This document shows positions 33,149 to 43,096 of a stretch of DNA of 64,000 nucleotides, piece after piece. How positions within the stretch are numbered: the first letter of the stretch is position 1; each line of letters opens with the position of its first letter. Location of the stretch: assembly GCA_030844895.1 (NCBI GenBank), contig CM061233.1, forward strand, positions 55,233,453 through 55,297,452, written 5' to 3'. The stretch is from Ambrosia x helenae (Eukaryota > Streptophyta > Magnoliopsida > Asterales > Asteraceae). The notes beneath the pieces were generated by a model that searched no databases, was not told the DNA's origin, and saw only the letters and a list, made by a program, of their open reading frames with translations. The position numbers and the translations under genes are program-made.

Positions 33149-35430
33149 TCAAAGCTTGAAGGGGGGGGAGAGATTTTCAAATACCTGCTCCAAACCAGGA
33201 ACATTAGACGAATCAGCAGGCTTTAAACGCTTTGAGCTACTTTCCCCACCATCAGCACCCTCCAGCATGATCCTAAGGGGCCTCTTCGACACATAGGAAT
33301 TGAAGACTTCGTCGGCCACCTCCTTCTTCAAACCTTCCGGCTCCAAACCTTGCAGGAAAGAGATAGGTTGCTGGGAGGCCTTGGCAATATTTGCAATATA
33401 AGGATAGCTGGAAACCTCCATCGCCTTCACAGCACTCACAAAATCCTCCCCAGAGGAAGGCTTAAAAGAAGGGAGCTCTTCAATCTTCTGACCCTCCGCG
33501 GCTGCCTTAAAACCAGCTTGTATTCCCCCATGACGACCGAAGGCTATGGCTTTGGCATAAATATCAGCCAACAGAGCATTGAATTCCTGGGAGTGAAGCA
33601 AGTTGGTAACGAAACGAGCAACCCCCTTTGAAATCAGCCAATCCTTCTCTCCGGTCAGATGATCCACCTAAGCCCTTAGCTCCACACCAACCTTCTCCAC
33701 AGCAACCAGCTCTTGTTTAACCGCCTTCCTAGCCCGAGCCAGACCTTCCCTCTCCTCAGCCACCTTCGCTTTCTCATCATTCAAACCTTTAAACATCTTG
33801 TCAAACTTCTCCTTCTCCAAACTTAGCTGGGTCCTAGACAAGGCCAACTCATGCACCAAATCCTTCTCCCGTGCAACATACTTAGCTAACTCCTCCTTCG
33901 CCTTCAGCAACTCAACCTCGTGTTTCGCATAAGCTCATTCCACCTGCTCACTCCGAAGTAATAAACCACCCCACCTAGCCATACCATCTGGAAACAATGA
34001 CAGAAACTGACCAAAATGAAAGAACATCTTCTTCATCAAATCTTTGTCTGCCCACTCCCGGTGCATAGCCCTTTCTGCATCAGGGATACAATGATCAATC
34101 AAATCCCGACAAACGGAAGCCCTCTTCAACACGTCAGAACTCTTAATGTCCCACTTTGATACATACACTCCTTCACTTTGACCCTGCTGAACAGGGGTAT
34201 CAACACCAACACTTGTAACTGGCTTCGAACTCTCACCTCCTTCAGCTCCCGACAATAACAGCTTTGATCCCCACTCTTGATTACCACATCCTTAGGCTTT
34301 TTGAACAAAGCATCATCCTTCTTAGGGGAAGACAAGGTCAGCTTACCCTTCCCAGAGCCAGGTACACCTCCCATGGCGGAGGCTATCAGGGAAGAGTCTT
34401 CATCCTCCTCTTCAATGACCAAGGGAATAGCAGGTATATTCCCTGGGCCGGAGGAAACGCCTTAAAGTCGCTTGCTGGAGCGACGAACAGTAATAGACTT
34501 CTTCACTGAAGGCTCCGCAGCAGTAGAGGGAGACGAAGTAATACTAGTGTACTCCCCCTGGAAACGGACATGCTCAGTCCTAACAACCACATTCTTCCCT
34601 CAGCCGAGGCCCGGACCTTAAACTTGACATCAGCAATATCATCCAAAGCAAGGAAATCAAGGGTACTCATTTCTGCAAAAAAGAAAAGACATCAGATGAA
34701 AAGAGGGATAAAAGAGGACAAAAAGAAATAAGCCTCAACAACACATACCCTCCCCACCATGATAAATCACAGGCTCAGTCTACGGATCATCCCAATTAAC
34801 AGTTAGACCCATCATGACCAAAAAGACTTCAGGAAAGGTGCGGAGACGGGTAGGACAAATTCGAAGCTTCTCCAACAACTCCTGATCAAGGGTGTCAGGA
34901 TCAGGCTCCTTCTCATTTAGAGGAGTATCAGGAGACCTCCATGGAGCTTGGAAGGGTAGGAAATCAGAGTTCAAGAAGAAAAATTTATCTTTCCAGGTAG
35001 ACACAAGACCAATGACGCTGGAAATTAGGGCTGGTTCACACTGAGTTTTCTCAATAGTAAACTAGTTCCCATTTTTGGCCAACCTAAAAAACCGACGGTA
35101 CATAGCCAAAGAAGGCTCATAACCAAGACAACGACACACTATTTCGAAGTGAACAATACGGGCTACACCGGAAGGACACAACTGATCAAGACCAAGTTGG
35201 TGGTACTCTAAAACATTAAGAAAAAACCTAGAGAAAGGGTATCAGAGATTACCCTGATCAAACTGACGGGTGTAAACAGCCACTTTGCCAGGGGAAACAG
35301 AGGTTACCGGAGTCTTACCCTTTGGAACAGAGGGTTCAAAAGACAACGGAATACCAATTTCCGAGCAAAACTGTTCAGCATCGGACTTGGATAACCGAGT
35401 AAATTGAGAAGCAAGATCACTTTTAGCCAT
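33149..35430 (-). pseudogene. Antisense extra ORF of the Tat element (Transposase_28-like)
   Basis: Minus strand, ATG at 35430 (MAKSDLASQF). The N-terminal part (35430-34780) has the pattern of the putative gypsy-type transposon domain (Transposase_28): RFFLNVLEYHQLGLDQL, LGYEPSLAMYRRFFRL, then WKDKFFFLNSDF. An intron is likely at about 34748-34677 (GTATGT...TTTTGCAG). A Ser/Lys-rich linker, a long coiled coil (33920-33680) and a C-terminal helical domain (to 33149) follow. Stops at about 35240, 35060, 34778, 34464, 33935 and 33668 mostly replace Arg, Trp or Gln codons; one frameshift lies near 34250. Antisense genes here are known in the Tat lineage; their function is unknown. Confidence 0.8.
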
Positions 35431-35471
35431 AACGAAAAACAAGAGTGAAAGAAAAGGAAGGAACTTACTCG

Positions 35472-35588
35472 TTTTTATAGGAGAAAATAGAGACGCCGGC
35501 GAAAGAGGGGATCGTGGGTGGAAGAGAGAAGTTATACTAAAAAGGGAATAGAATGAAGAGTTAAGAGAAGTTATCCCTTTTTATAAAT
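35472..35588 (-). promoter_or_regulatory. Candidate promoter of the antisense ORF
   Basis: Two TATA-like boxes face the antisense ATG: CCTATAAAAACG (rc of about 35472-35483) and TTTATAAAAAGGG (rc of about 35574-35586), the latter about 150 bp upstream of the ATG. Inferred from position and sequence only. Confidence 0.45.
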
Positions 35589-35954
35589 TCAAAATCTGAA
35601 TTTAATAACCAACAACGGTTACCAATGTAGAAATCATCCATCTGCCCAATAGGATGACGTCACCCTAGGGCGGCCATCAAATCAGCAGCCATAGCAGCAG
35701 CTGATGGGACATAAGTCTGCCCCCAAAAGTAATGATGACCAGCGATATTAATTATAAAAATCATCACGAGAAGCGAAGGGACAGGAATTAAGATAAAATA
35801 TTGGCAAGGGCATTGCACAAATATATAGCTCCATGAGGGAGCTTGAAATCTAATAATTCCTCGGTACCAAGGTCAGCCTCACTAACGCTGTTACCGAGGC
35901 AAGGAACCACTTACAAGTCACAAGCACTTATAACTTCTTTACAAATGCTTATGA
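35589..35954. other. Non-coding spacer before 3' LTR
   Basis: No gene visible; a short run toward the polypurine tract ACTGGGGGG at 35954-35962. Confidence 0.5.
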
Positions 35955-35962
35955 CTGGGGGG
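35954..35962 (+). other. Polypurine tract of Tat element
   Basis: ACTGGGGGG, one base before the 3' LTR start TGATGACGTG. Confidence 0.75.
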
Positions 35963-35963
35963 C

Positions 35964-36623
35964 TGATGACGTGGGTCCTAAAACGACCACGTCTAAACCC
36001 TTGTCAAGAAAATAAAGCAAAGTAAAAAGTGTTAAGGTTCGCTAGACTTCTTGGAGCTGAACAGCTAACATAAGGCAGCATGGATGCCATACGGTAGCAA
36101 TGCAGCAGAAAGTGAACAGTAAAAACATTGGAAATAAAAAAAGGTGCTTTGGCTTATTACTATTGGCATAAAACAAAACATCACACAGCTCCAAGCCATG
36201 CCTAGGAAATAGTAAAAGCTGAAAATGCACTAAAAGGGCAAAGTCTCACTGCTGGCAGCATAAAGAGAGTCAACCATGACCAGGTATAGTAAGGATGCTA
36301 CCATAAGGGAGCTCCTGGGCAGATTTCCATTGCCTATATAAGGAGACCCTTGGGTATGCATTCTACAAACACTTCTCACTACTCCTTTTACTCTCATACT
36401 CTCTACTTTATCACTCCCAACGAATACATACTTATTCTCACACCGGAGTCCAAACGCAGTAGACCCCTCCTGCGTTAAGGCTAACGGTGTCTGTTACCTT
36501 GTGCAGGTCCATTCCAGGAGCTAGAGGATCCCCTAATTCATAACCTTAACCTAACATACCTTTAACATATAAACCTAAACATCTCATAACCTAATCCCGG
36601 TCATTTTCCTTGTTGTAGCAACA
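35964..36623 (+). repeat. 3' LTR of Tat element
   Basis: 660 bp, nearly co-linear with 25952-26612; its TATA box is at about 36333-36342. TAGGA follows at 36624-36628. Confidence 0.93.
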
Positions 36624-36782
36624 TAGGATGTTATTATACTGAGATTGGTAAGGCTCATAAGCATATTATTTATATCAATACAATTAGATTATACCCCGAG
36701 ACGTCTCGGGATTGAAAAATCTAATATGATATATCAATTTTATAAATGAAATAGAATGATGCGCTTTACAATTACATGCAGG
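36624..36782. repeat. Target DNA with nested palindrome
   Basis: The 16-base perfect palindrome CCCGAGACGTCTCGGG (36695-36710) is flanked by an outer inverted pair, ATTAGATT (36683-36690) and AATCTAAT (36718-36725). It could form a small cruciform or hairpin. Confidence 0.6.
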
Positions 36783-37718
36783 CAGTGACGAAGCTTGAGA
36801 TTTTGGTCTGGGGGGTCGGAAATCACCAATCACGGGACGGGGCCTAAATTTTTTTTTCTATAGCTATGTTTCAGATTATATGTTCGGGTCAGTGGTTCTA
36901 TTCAGGTCGAGTCAAACATTAAATACAAAAATATCAATGTTTTAAGTATCGTTTAATAAAAATTGAACAAAGACACTAAAACATTAAAAAGATGTTATGG
37001 TTTTATTCTTTATAATCTAATAACATAAACAATAATCAATTCATAATTATTTTCTAACCTAATTGCCCAATTATCTAAAGCAGAATAATAAAAATAAATG
37101 ACGAACTAGACATAATACCAAAAATAAAAAAAAAACCACCGCCAATTGCAAATTATCCAAAGCAGAACTTCAACACTCAACGACAACCAGACAAAAACTA
37201 AATATTAGTCGTGTACCTGGATTGATTGATCGGCTTGAATGCTTGATTATTTTTTATTTTTGAATGTAGACAAATATTATATGGTTCAAACTTGAAAATG
37301 AAAGTATAAACTCTTGGGGGTTGGCAACTGAGATTCGGAGACACGGAGGAGAGGGATGAGGGTTTTTGGTTAAAATTTTTATTAGGTTTAGGCTTTTAAG
37401 TGGGCTTTTAAATTGGGTTTTCCTAAAGAAAAAAATGGGCTAAATTAAACAATTGAGTTTTATCTCTCAAAATGGGCCCAAAAGAAAAAAAACAAAGAAA
37501 AAAGATAAACTCAGTAAAACAATCGATATTTGGGACTTATATCATCGATATATCATTAGTTTTGGTTTTATATAATATACCTATTTTCCAAAAAAAAACG
37601 GGGGGTCGAAACCGTATATACCTAAAAAATTCTATTTGGATGCTATATAAACGGAAACTTTGAGCGAAAATTCTGGGGGGTTGGCCGCCCTTCCCCGCCC
37701 TTCATAGCTGTGCCCCTG
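36783..37718. mobile_element. Non-autonomous hAT-like element
   Basis: The ends are CAGTGACGAAGC (left) and, on the opposite strand, CAGGGGCACAGC (right), short hAT-style terminal inverted repeats. The 8-bp flanks CATGCAGG (36775-36782) and CATGCAAG (37719-37726) match at 7 of 8 positions, the hAT target length. The interior (0.9 kb) has no transposase. The short ORF at 37472-37663 has no domain. Confidence 0.6.
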
Positions 37719-38303
37719 CATGCAAGAAAGCTTCGGGTAACACCTAACCTAAAACAATTAACAATGTATCTCCAATGTTAACGCCTAACCCTATACAATG
37801 TATAAGTCTAATATTAATATCTAACCTAAAATAATGTACAACTCCAATGCTAACACATGTTGAAAAAGAATTCATATTTAATGATTTCAACATAATTAGT
37901 TACTTTACAATACATGATTAATGAATTACCTGAACATTTTATGTTTTTTTCGTGTATGAACAAAACCCCACAAAAAAAATAGTCTTTTTTTCTCCGTTGG
38001 TTATATAGCACGATGGTACTCGTTGGAAGGATAATAAAACAGTTTTTAATTTGGTGTAATTTTTTTCTTTAAAAAAATCTTGTATATAAAAGATATTAAC
38101 GTTTAAAAATTATGGGAGGAATCATGAGAGAAAAATTTAATTTTTTTTCTTCCTAAAATCAATTAATGTCACATGGCACGCTTAAGGGGGAGGATGCCAT
38201 TTTTTATTGCCATGTGGGATTTATTACTATAAACTATTATAATAGATAGATTTTTTACTTAGTATAGGAAACGTATGTTACATAACTAAAAATGATTAAA
38301 TAA
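37719..38303. other. AT-rich non-coding DNA
   Basis: No gene or clear element recognised. Confidence 0.5.
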
Positions 38304-38746
38304 TCTATACTTACTATAATAGGAGAGTTGTGAGTGACATAAGAAAATCTTAGAAAAGCTGACGTGGCAGCCTTAGAGACAGGCCAACAATGTCTTGCTT
38401 TTGCAAAAAGTGATGTCATATTTCAGCTTAAAATATAATTAAATAATTCCACTAGCATGAACAGCGGTTCATATAAATTAATTAAATATTTGCCACTTGC
38501 TTTAACAGAGGTTTAAACGACGGTAGTTTTTAAATTTGAGCTCCAAATTCAAATTCAAATCTCAAACTCAAAACCCCATTACACAACTATATAAAGGTAT
38601 CATATCTCCGTCTCTCTCTCAAATATTTTACTGTTTTTTCTTAAATTCTTAAATCATAATAACAGATGTTTCTCTTACACTCACGTTCAAATTGAAGGTT
38701 TCAAGTATCAGATAACGAGATTCTAATTCATCATAACAATAACAAT
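38304..38746 (+). mobile_element. Helitron-like 5' end and promoter region
   Basis: TCTATACTTACTATAATAGGAG at 38304 (preceded by A) has the form of a plant Helitron 5' terminus. The downstream sequence contains a TATA-like ACTATATAAAGG near 38587, followed by a CT-rich leader. The Tekay insertion at 38747 splits it; the flank resumes at 50438 (ACAAT duplication). I do not see a CTRR 3' end with hairpin before 64000. Confidence 0.55.
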
Positions 38747-39188
38747 TGTGACACCCGGCATGTTCGGCTTAAACATAATAGTAACATCTAAGTCTACCTT
38801 AGCGAGAAACGTTTATAAACAAACGTAACTGGGTTAGTTGAGTCGGGTCAAATTAGGATTGTCCAGGGTTCAATGATCTGGAGGATCATTGGGAGTCGTT
38901 TTGGGAATACATTAGTACCGGGTTCCGTTGTTGGTGACATTACATGAACTAATTAAGTATATGTGTAGATTATGGGTCGTGTGGTGGATTGTATACTTAT
39001 ACTTGCTTAAACGATGTACAAATGATTATACGTGCCTAAACATGCTAAGTATAGACTATGGATGCATGCTTACGTGTTAAGATGTGTTAGAATGCGTTAA
39101 ACACGACAAACTGGAAAAAGGTTAACATGTGTTAAAGAGTGTTGTTAACATGTGTTAAAAGTGCTGATGACCTGAATGTGGAAATAGT

Positions 39189-39345
39189 GGGCGAATGTGG
39201 AAATGGAACTTGAGAAATGGGCGAATGTAGAAACAAAGTGGGCGAATGTGGAAAGATTCCACACTCGACCATTACAAATGGGCGAATGTGGAAAAGTTCC
39301 ACATTCGACCACATAAAATGGGCGAACCTGGACCTGGTATAAATA
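39189..39345 (+). promoter_or_regulatory. TATA box with upstream motif cluster, LTR copy 1
   Basis: GGGCGAATG at 39189, 39219, 39240 and 39280; CACTCGACC 39262; CATTCGACC 39302; GGGCGAACC 39320; then TATAAATA at 39338-39345, ten bases after the last motif. Confidence 0.72.
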
Positions 39346-40113
39346 CCATCCTTAGCCATTTTTCACCATTTCACAAACCCTAAACGCCTCCAAACACTCT
39401 CTATCAGCTATTATCATTGGGGAAGGAGTTTTTGAGCTTGTTTTTCATAACCTAACTCTCTAAATCATTACAAGTGAAAATCTAAGGTGTGTTCTTCATT
39501 CCAAATCCTTTTTAAACAATTTTAACTTGTTTTCATCTAAACCCCAAGGGTCCAGATCTGATATCAACATGTTTTATGGGTAAAAACCTTCCTAATATCT
39601 TTCTAAATAAAACCTATTCATAAACAATGAGTTTTTATGCAAACTAAACATGTGTTAATATGATATTATGCATTGTTTGATGATTACTTGTTGTATAGAT
39701 GATATGATAACAACCTAGGGCTGTTATTTAATGATGGGTTATGATTGAACCATGTTACCTTTGATTGTTGATGGTGTTTTGACGATTAAAGGGGTTTTAG
39801 TTAGATTTAGGGCTTGTTTTTGGATGGTTATGATAAGGTTATGATAGGGGTTTCTTGTTCATGATGATTCGAGTATGATGAGCCGATTATTGATTGATTT
39901 CAGAAAGTTTCCTAATTGGGTAATATTTTCATGCATGATGATGTGACATCTCCATAATTTAGTATTTTAGGAAACTTGTAAAACGGATAGATTTTGGGGT
40001 AAAATTGGTAGGGTTTCGTAGAATATATTAATGATGCTTGACTGCTGTAACTCATGATGTTTCGTGATGTTTTCGGATGTTTTTGGACGCGTTTTTGAGT
40101 AAACAACACAGCA

Positions 40114-40305
40114 GGGTCGAACCTGGAACACCTTCGGCCAGTCGAACGGGCGAAGGTGGATTCCAGGGGTCGAACCTGGAAGCTAAAGGGGCGAAGGTGA
40201 CATAAATGGGCGAAGGTGGGAAGAAAAGGGGCGAAGGTGGAAGTTCAAAGCCACATTCGACCTTTTAGGGACACCTTCGACCACTTACAGCCACATTCGA
40301 CCCTA
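40114..40305 (+). promoter_or_regulatory. Leader motif cluster, LTR copy 1
   Basis: About eleven copies in both orientations within 190 bp (GGTCGAACC, GGGCGAAGG, CATTCGACC, CCTTCGACC), beginning about 770 bp downstream of the TATA box. Confidence 0.7.
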
Positions 40306-41339
40306 CGTTAACAAAAATGAGATTTTTGATACAAACTAAGTGTTTTATGCTTGAACCTTGCGTGTAATCTATGTGTACTTGATTAGTTAGGGTAATGGGT
40401 CACCAACGGGATGTCGGGTCGGTCTAGTGTGTCGGTTGAACATTTAAACACGTTTTAAAACATACTTGGTTATGATCTGGACAATCGGGGGCTAGATAAC
40501 CTTATGGTTATTAGTCGGAACACTTATGTGAACATTTTGATAGATCTCCGGTAGAGGGATTATCAAGGGCTAAACATCTTTACATATATTTGAGGAACGC
40601 TATCTAAGGTGAGTTCACGGCCCCACTTTTACTGCTTTAACTTTTGGGGGAGAAAACATGCGCTAAACTGTTTTGGTAATATATGTCATACTATGGTTTT
40701 GAACTTGTGTACTATGCGATCTTTTGAAAGTCCCGGGGAAACCATGAATGTGCGGGGTTGCACAACGGGGGAAATGTGGATAGATCTATTGGGCGTGACC
40801 TGCCCCACTCGTCGGCTTGGAGGGCCGGGCGGGTGCATATTGTCTCGAACAGGAACATTATCGTGCTGAACATTACGGGCTGCTAAACATGCTAAACATT
40901 GCTAAACGTGTCCAGTAATGGTTTCCAATCGTAGTAGTAACAAACATACGCCTAGCTAGCGTACTTGGTAACATTGATATAGTATGGACATGGTAACACT
41001 TGGTAACTCTTTTGAACAAACCTGTGAACTCACCAGCATTATATGTTGACGTCTCTTTGGCATGTTTTTCTCAGGTCGCTAAGGTAGCAACAATTGGATC
41101 TAGGCGCACGAGTCGGCACGGGCGTCTAGGGTTTAGAGCACGGTTTTCATTAAACATTCGAATTATGTCTTTTGAGTTGTAAACAATTAAAGCATCCGCT
41201 ACAGTTTATGTCTTTATAACTATATCTTCTGAATATTGTGTTATGCATATAGTGTTGTTTATTGTGACCGTTGACTTGAATCCTGGTTTGTCATGCGCCT
41301 CGCGGTAAAACCCCGCAAGTGGAATTTGAGGGTGTGACA

Positions 41340-42269
41340 ACAATAATACTTATCCGTTTGTTTTCCAATAACCGTTAATCTTTTGTCTGTTCCATTAGCA
41401 ACCAGAGCATCTAGCGTGCAAAATGTGTTGATTTTTGAAGATTCTTACAGTTAAAGAAAAATTATAGTTGACCCTTATCAACGGTTTAACAATGGCAGTA
41501 TCAAACTCAAGATAGGTATGTCTTTGTTTTTTTAAAGTCATTTATGCGTTTGTTTAATACGTCTTAGTTTTTTGTCTATGCAACTTGTGTATTTCATTAA
41601 TTTGAGTCATGGTTAATGTAGTATTTTTGTGAATATTTTCTTGATGGGTCAAACAAGGTTTGTAGTTGAAACCTAATCGTGAAAGTTTTTGCCTGTTCCA
41701 TTAGCAAGCAGAGTATGTGAGGAAGAACCTAGAGTATGTTGATCTTTTGAAGATTCTTACAGCGAAAGAAAAATATTATTTGTATTATCAGCAACATTTC
41801 AACAGTTGCGTTTTTTTTTTCAATACTATTTCTTGAAGACTGATGGGTTTACAAAGAAACAAATATATCTCTGTCTATTCAGAGTGGTAGGAAAGATTAT
41901 CTCCATGTAATCAATGAAAGTTGATTTGTATGTATTAGCAAGTTTAGTTTCAAGCTTTATGCAAGTTTAGTTGACATTAATTCACCTTTGTATCGATATC
42001 GCAGTTGTTCATCTTTATGGGAATTCCAAAATTGTTTTCATTGTTAGTATTTTTTGTAACGTCTGATGGGATTTAACAAATGTTTGTAAACAGATGACAG
42101 TTGTTTCATTACATGTGAAGTAGTATTGGATTACGGGTGTTTCGATAAGATCTGTTCAGAAGTCAACAGTTGTTGTAAAACAGATTTTCTGATTAATAGG
42201 GTTAATGGGAAAAAAATAAGTATTTTTAGTGTAAATATTATTATTATTATTAATTTATTTATTTACGTG
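41340..42269 (+). repeat. Duplicate of the right genomic flank inside the Tekay locus
   Basis: Starts ACAATAATAC, directly after an LTR end, and matches 50438-51369 with only a handful of differences by eye (for example GATGGG/GATGGA and a T-run length). It holds leader-like Helitron DNA and no gene. Confidence 0.93.
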
Positions 42270-42478
42270 TTGTTGTAAACAATTAAAGCTTCCGCTACAG
42301 TTTATGTCTTTTGAGTTGTAAACAATTAAAGCTTCCGCTACAGTTTATGTCTTTATAACTATATCTTCTGAATATTGTGTTATGCATATAGTGTTGTTTA
42401 TTGTGACCGTTGACTTGAATCCTGGTTTGTCATGCGCCTCGCGGTAAAACCCCGCAAGTGGAATTTGAGGGTGTGACA
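42270..42478 (+). repeat. Truncated 5' LTR end with 41-bp tandem copy
   Basis: 42313-42478 is the last 166 bp of the LTR. It is preceded by a second copy of its first part (42272-42312), joined at the shared bases TTATGTCTTT. Confidence 0.9.
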
Positions 42479-42481
42479 GAT

Positions 42482-42495
42482 TGGTATCAGAGCCA
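42482..42495 (+). other. Primer binding site (initiator tRNA-Met)
   Basis: TGGTATCAGAGCCA, three bases after the truncated LTR. Confidence 0.93.
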
Positions 42496-43096
42496 ATGGT
42501 TATAGTGAACTAGGACTGCATTTAGAGTCTAGTCTATAGCCGAGTCGCACACACTAGACGGTCACATACTTGAGTCGGTTTGGAACATGTACTAACTTTG
42601 TCGGGGTGTCTTTACATCATCATCGCACTTCTCTGTTACATCATCCGCCCTCGCTCTTGGCTTTACACACTCTTATGTTCTTCTTCGGGGATTGAAGGAG
42701 AAGGAGTTGACTCGTTGGTTTTTGCACGGCAGTGTCGTGTATTGGGGTAGTCTTGCGTACTCTCGAGGTCTGTCCAGGATTCGGACGTCTCCCTTTCGTA
42801 CCCCAATAGACGCACTTGCTTACACATTATCTTGTGCACTTATGCTTGTGATAGCATGATGCTAGATGCCGACATTCGGCGACTTGAGTTCAAGCTGAGG
42901 GAAAGCTTGGAGGACCATGTAGAGCAGTTTATCATTTCGGGTGCACACGAAATCATAAACTGAAATGCATGAGAATTCAAGTGGACTCTGAACTTGGATG
43001 CATAGTCCCGGATTGGGTCTAGGCGTAACTTTTCTAGCTACTAGTGGTTGACACTAGCAGTGAATCTGAATCTCTCGATTTCTGATTTTTCAGATC
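42496..43096 (+). other. Tekay leader
   Basis: About 600 bp of non-coding sequence between primer site and gag ATG. No motif cluster. Confidence 0.6.

Larger units (their letters stand above)
25952..36623 (+). mobile_element. Ty3/gypsy retrotransposon, Tat lineage, complete but broken
   Basis: 10.7 kb. It has two LTRs of about 660 bp, the TAGGA duplication on both sides (25947-25951, 36624-36628), a primer site, gag, protease, RT, two RNase H domains, integrase, a repeat-bearing spacer, an antisense gene and a polypurine tract. The second, archaeal-type RNase H and an antisense extra ORF after pol are known marks of the Tat lineage. By my hand count the LTRs differ at about 25 of 660 sites (near 4%), so it is older than the Tekay and copia insertions here. 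Confidence 0.94.
38747..41339 (+). repeat. Complete Tekay LTR, copy 1
   Basis: 2,593 bp, TGTGACACCC...GGGTGTGACA. It differs from copy 2 by about a dozen substitutions or single-base indels, plus two larger length differences confined to the promoter motif cluster. ORFs inside it (for example 40609-40869) are chance frames repeated in every copy. Confidence 0.93.

Noticed and set aside
40609..40869. ORF MSSRPHFYCFNFWGRKH, also seen at 49706-49984 and on the minus strand at 23029-22718
   Set aside because: It lies inside LTR DNA and is repeated only because the LTR is repeated; copies are broken differently and no domain is visible.
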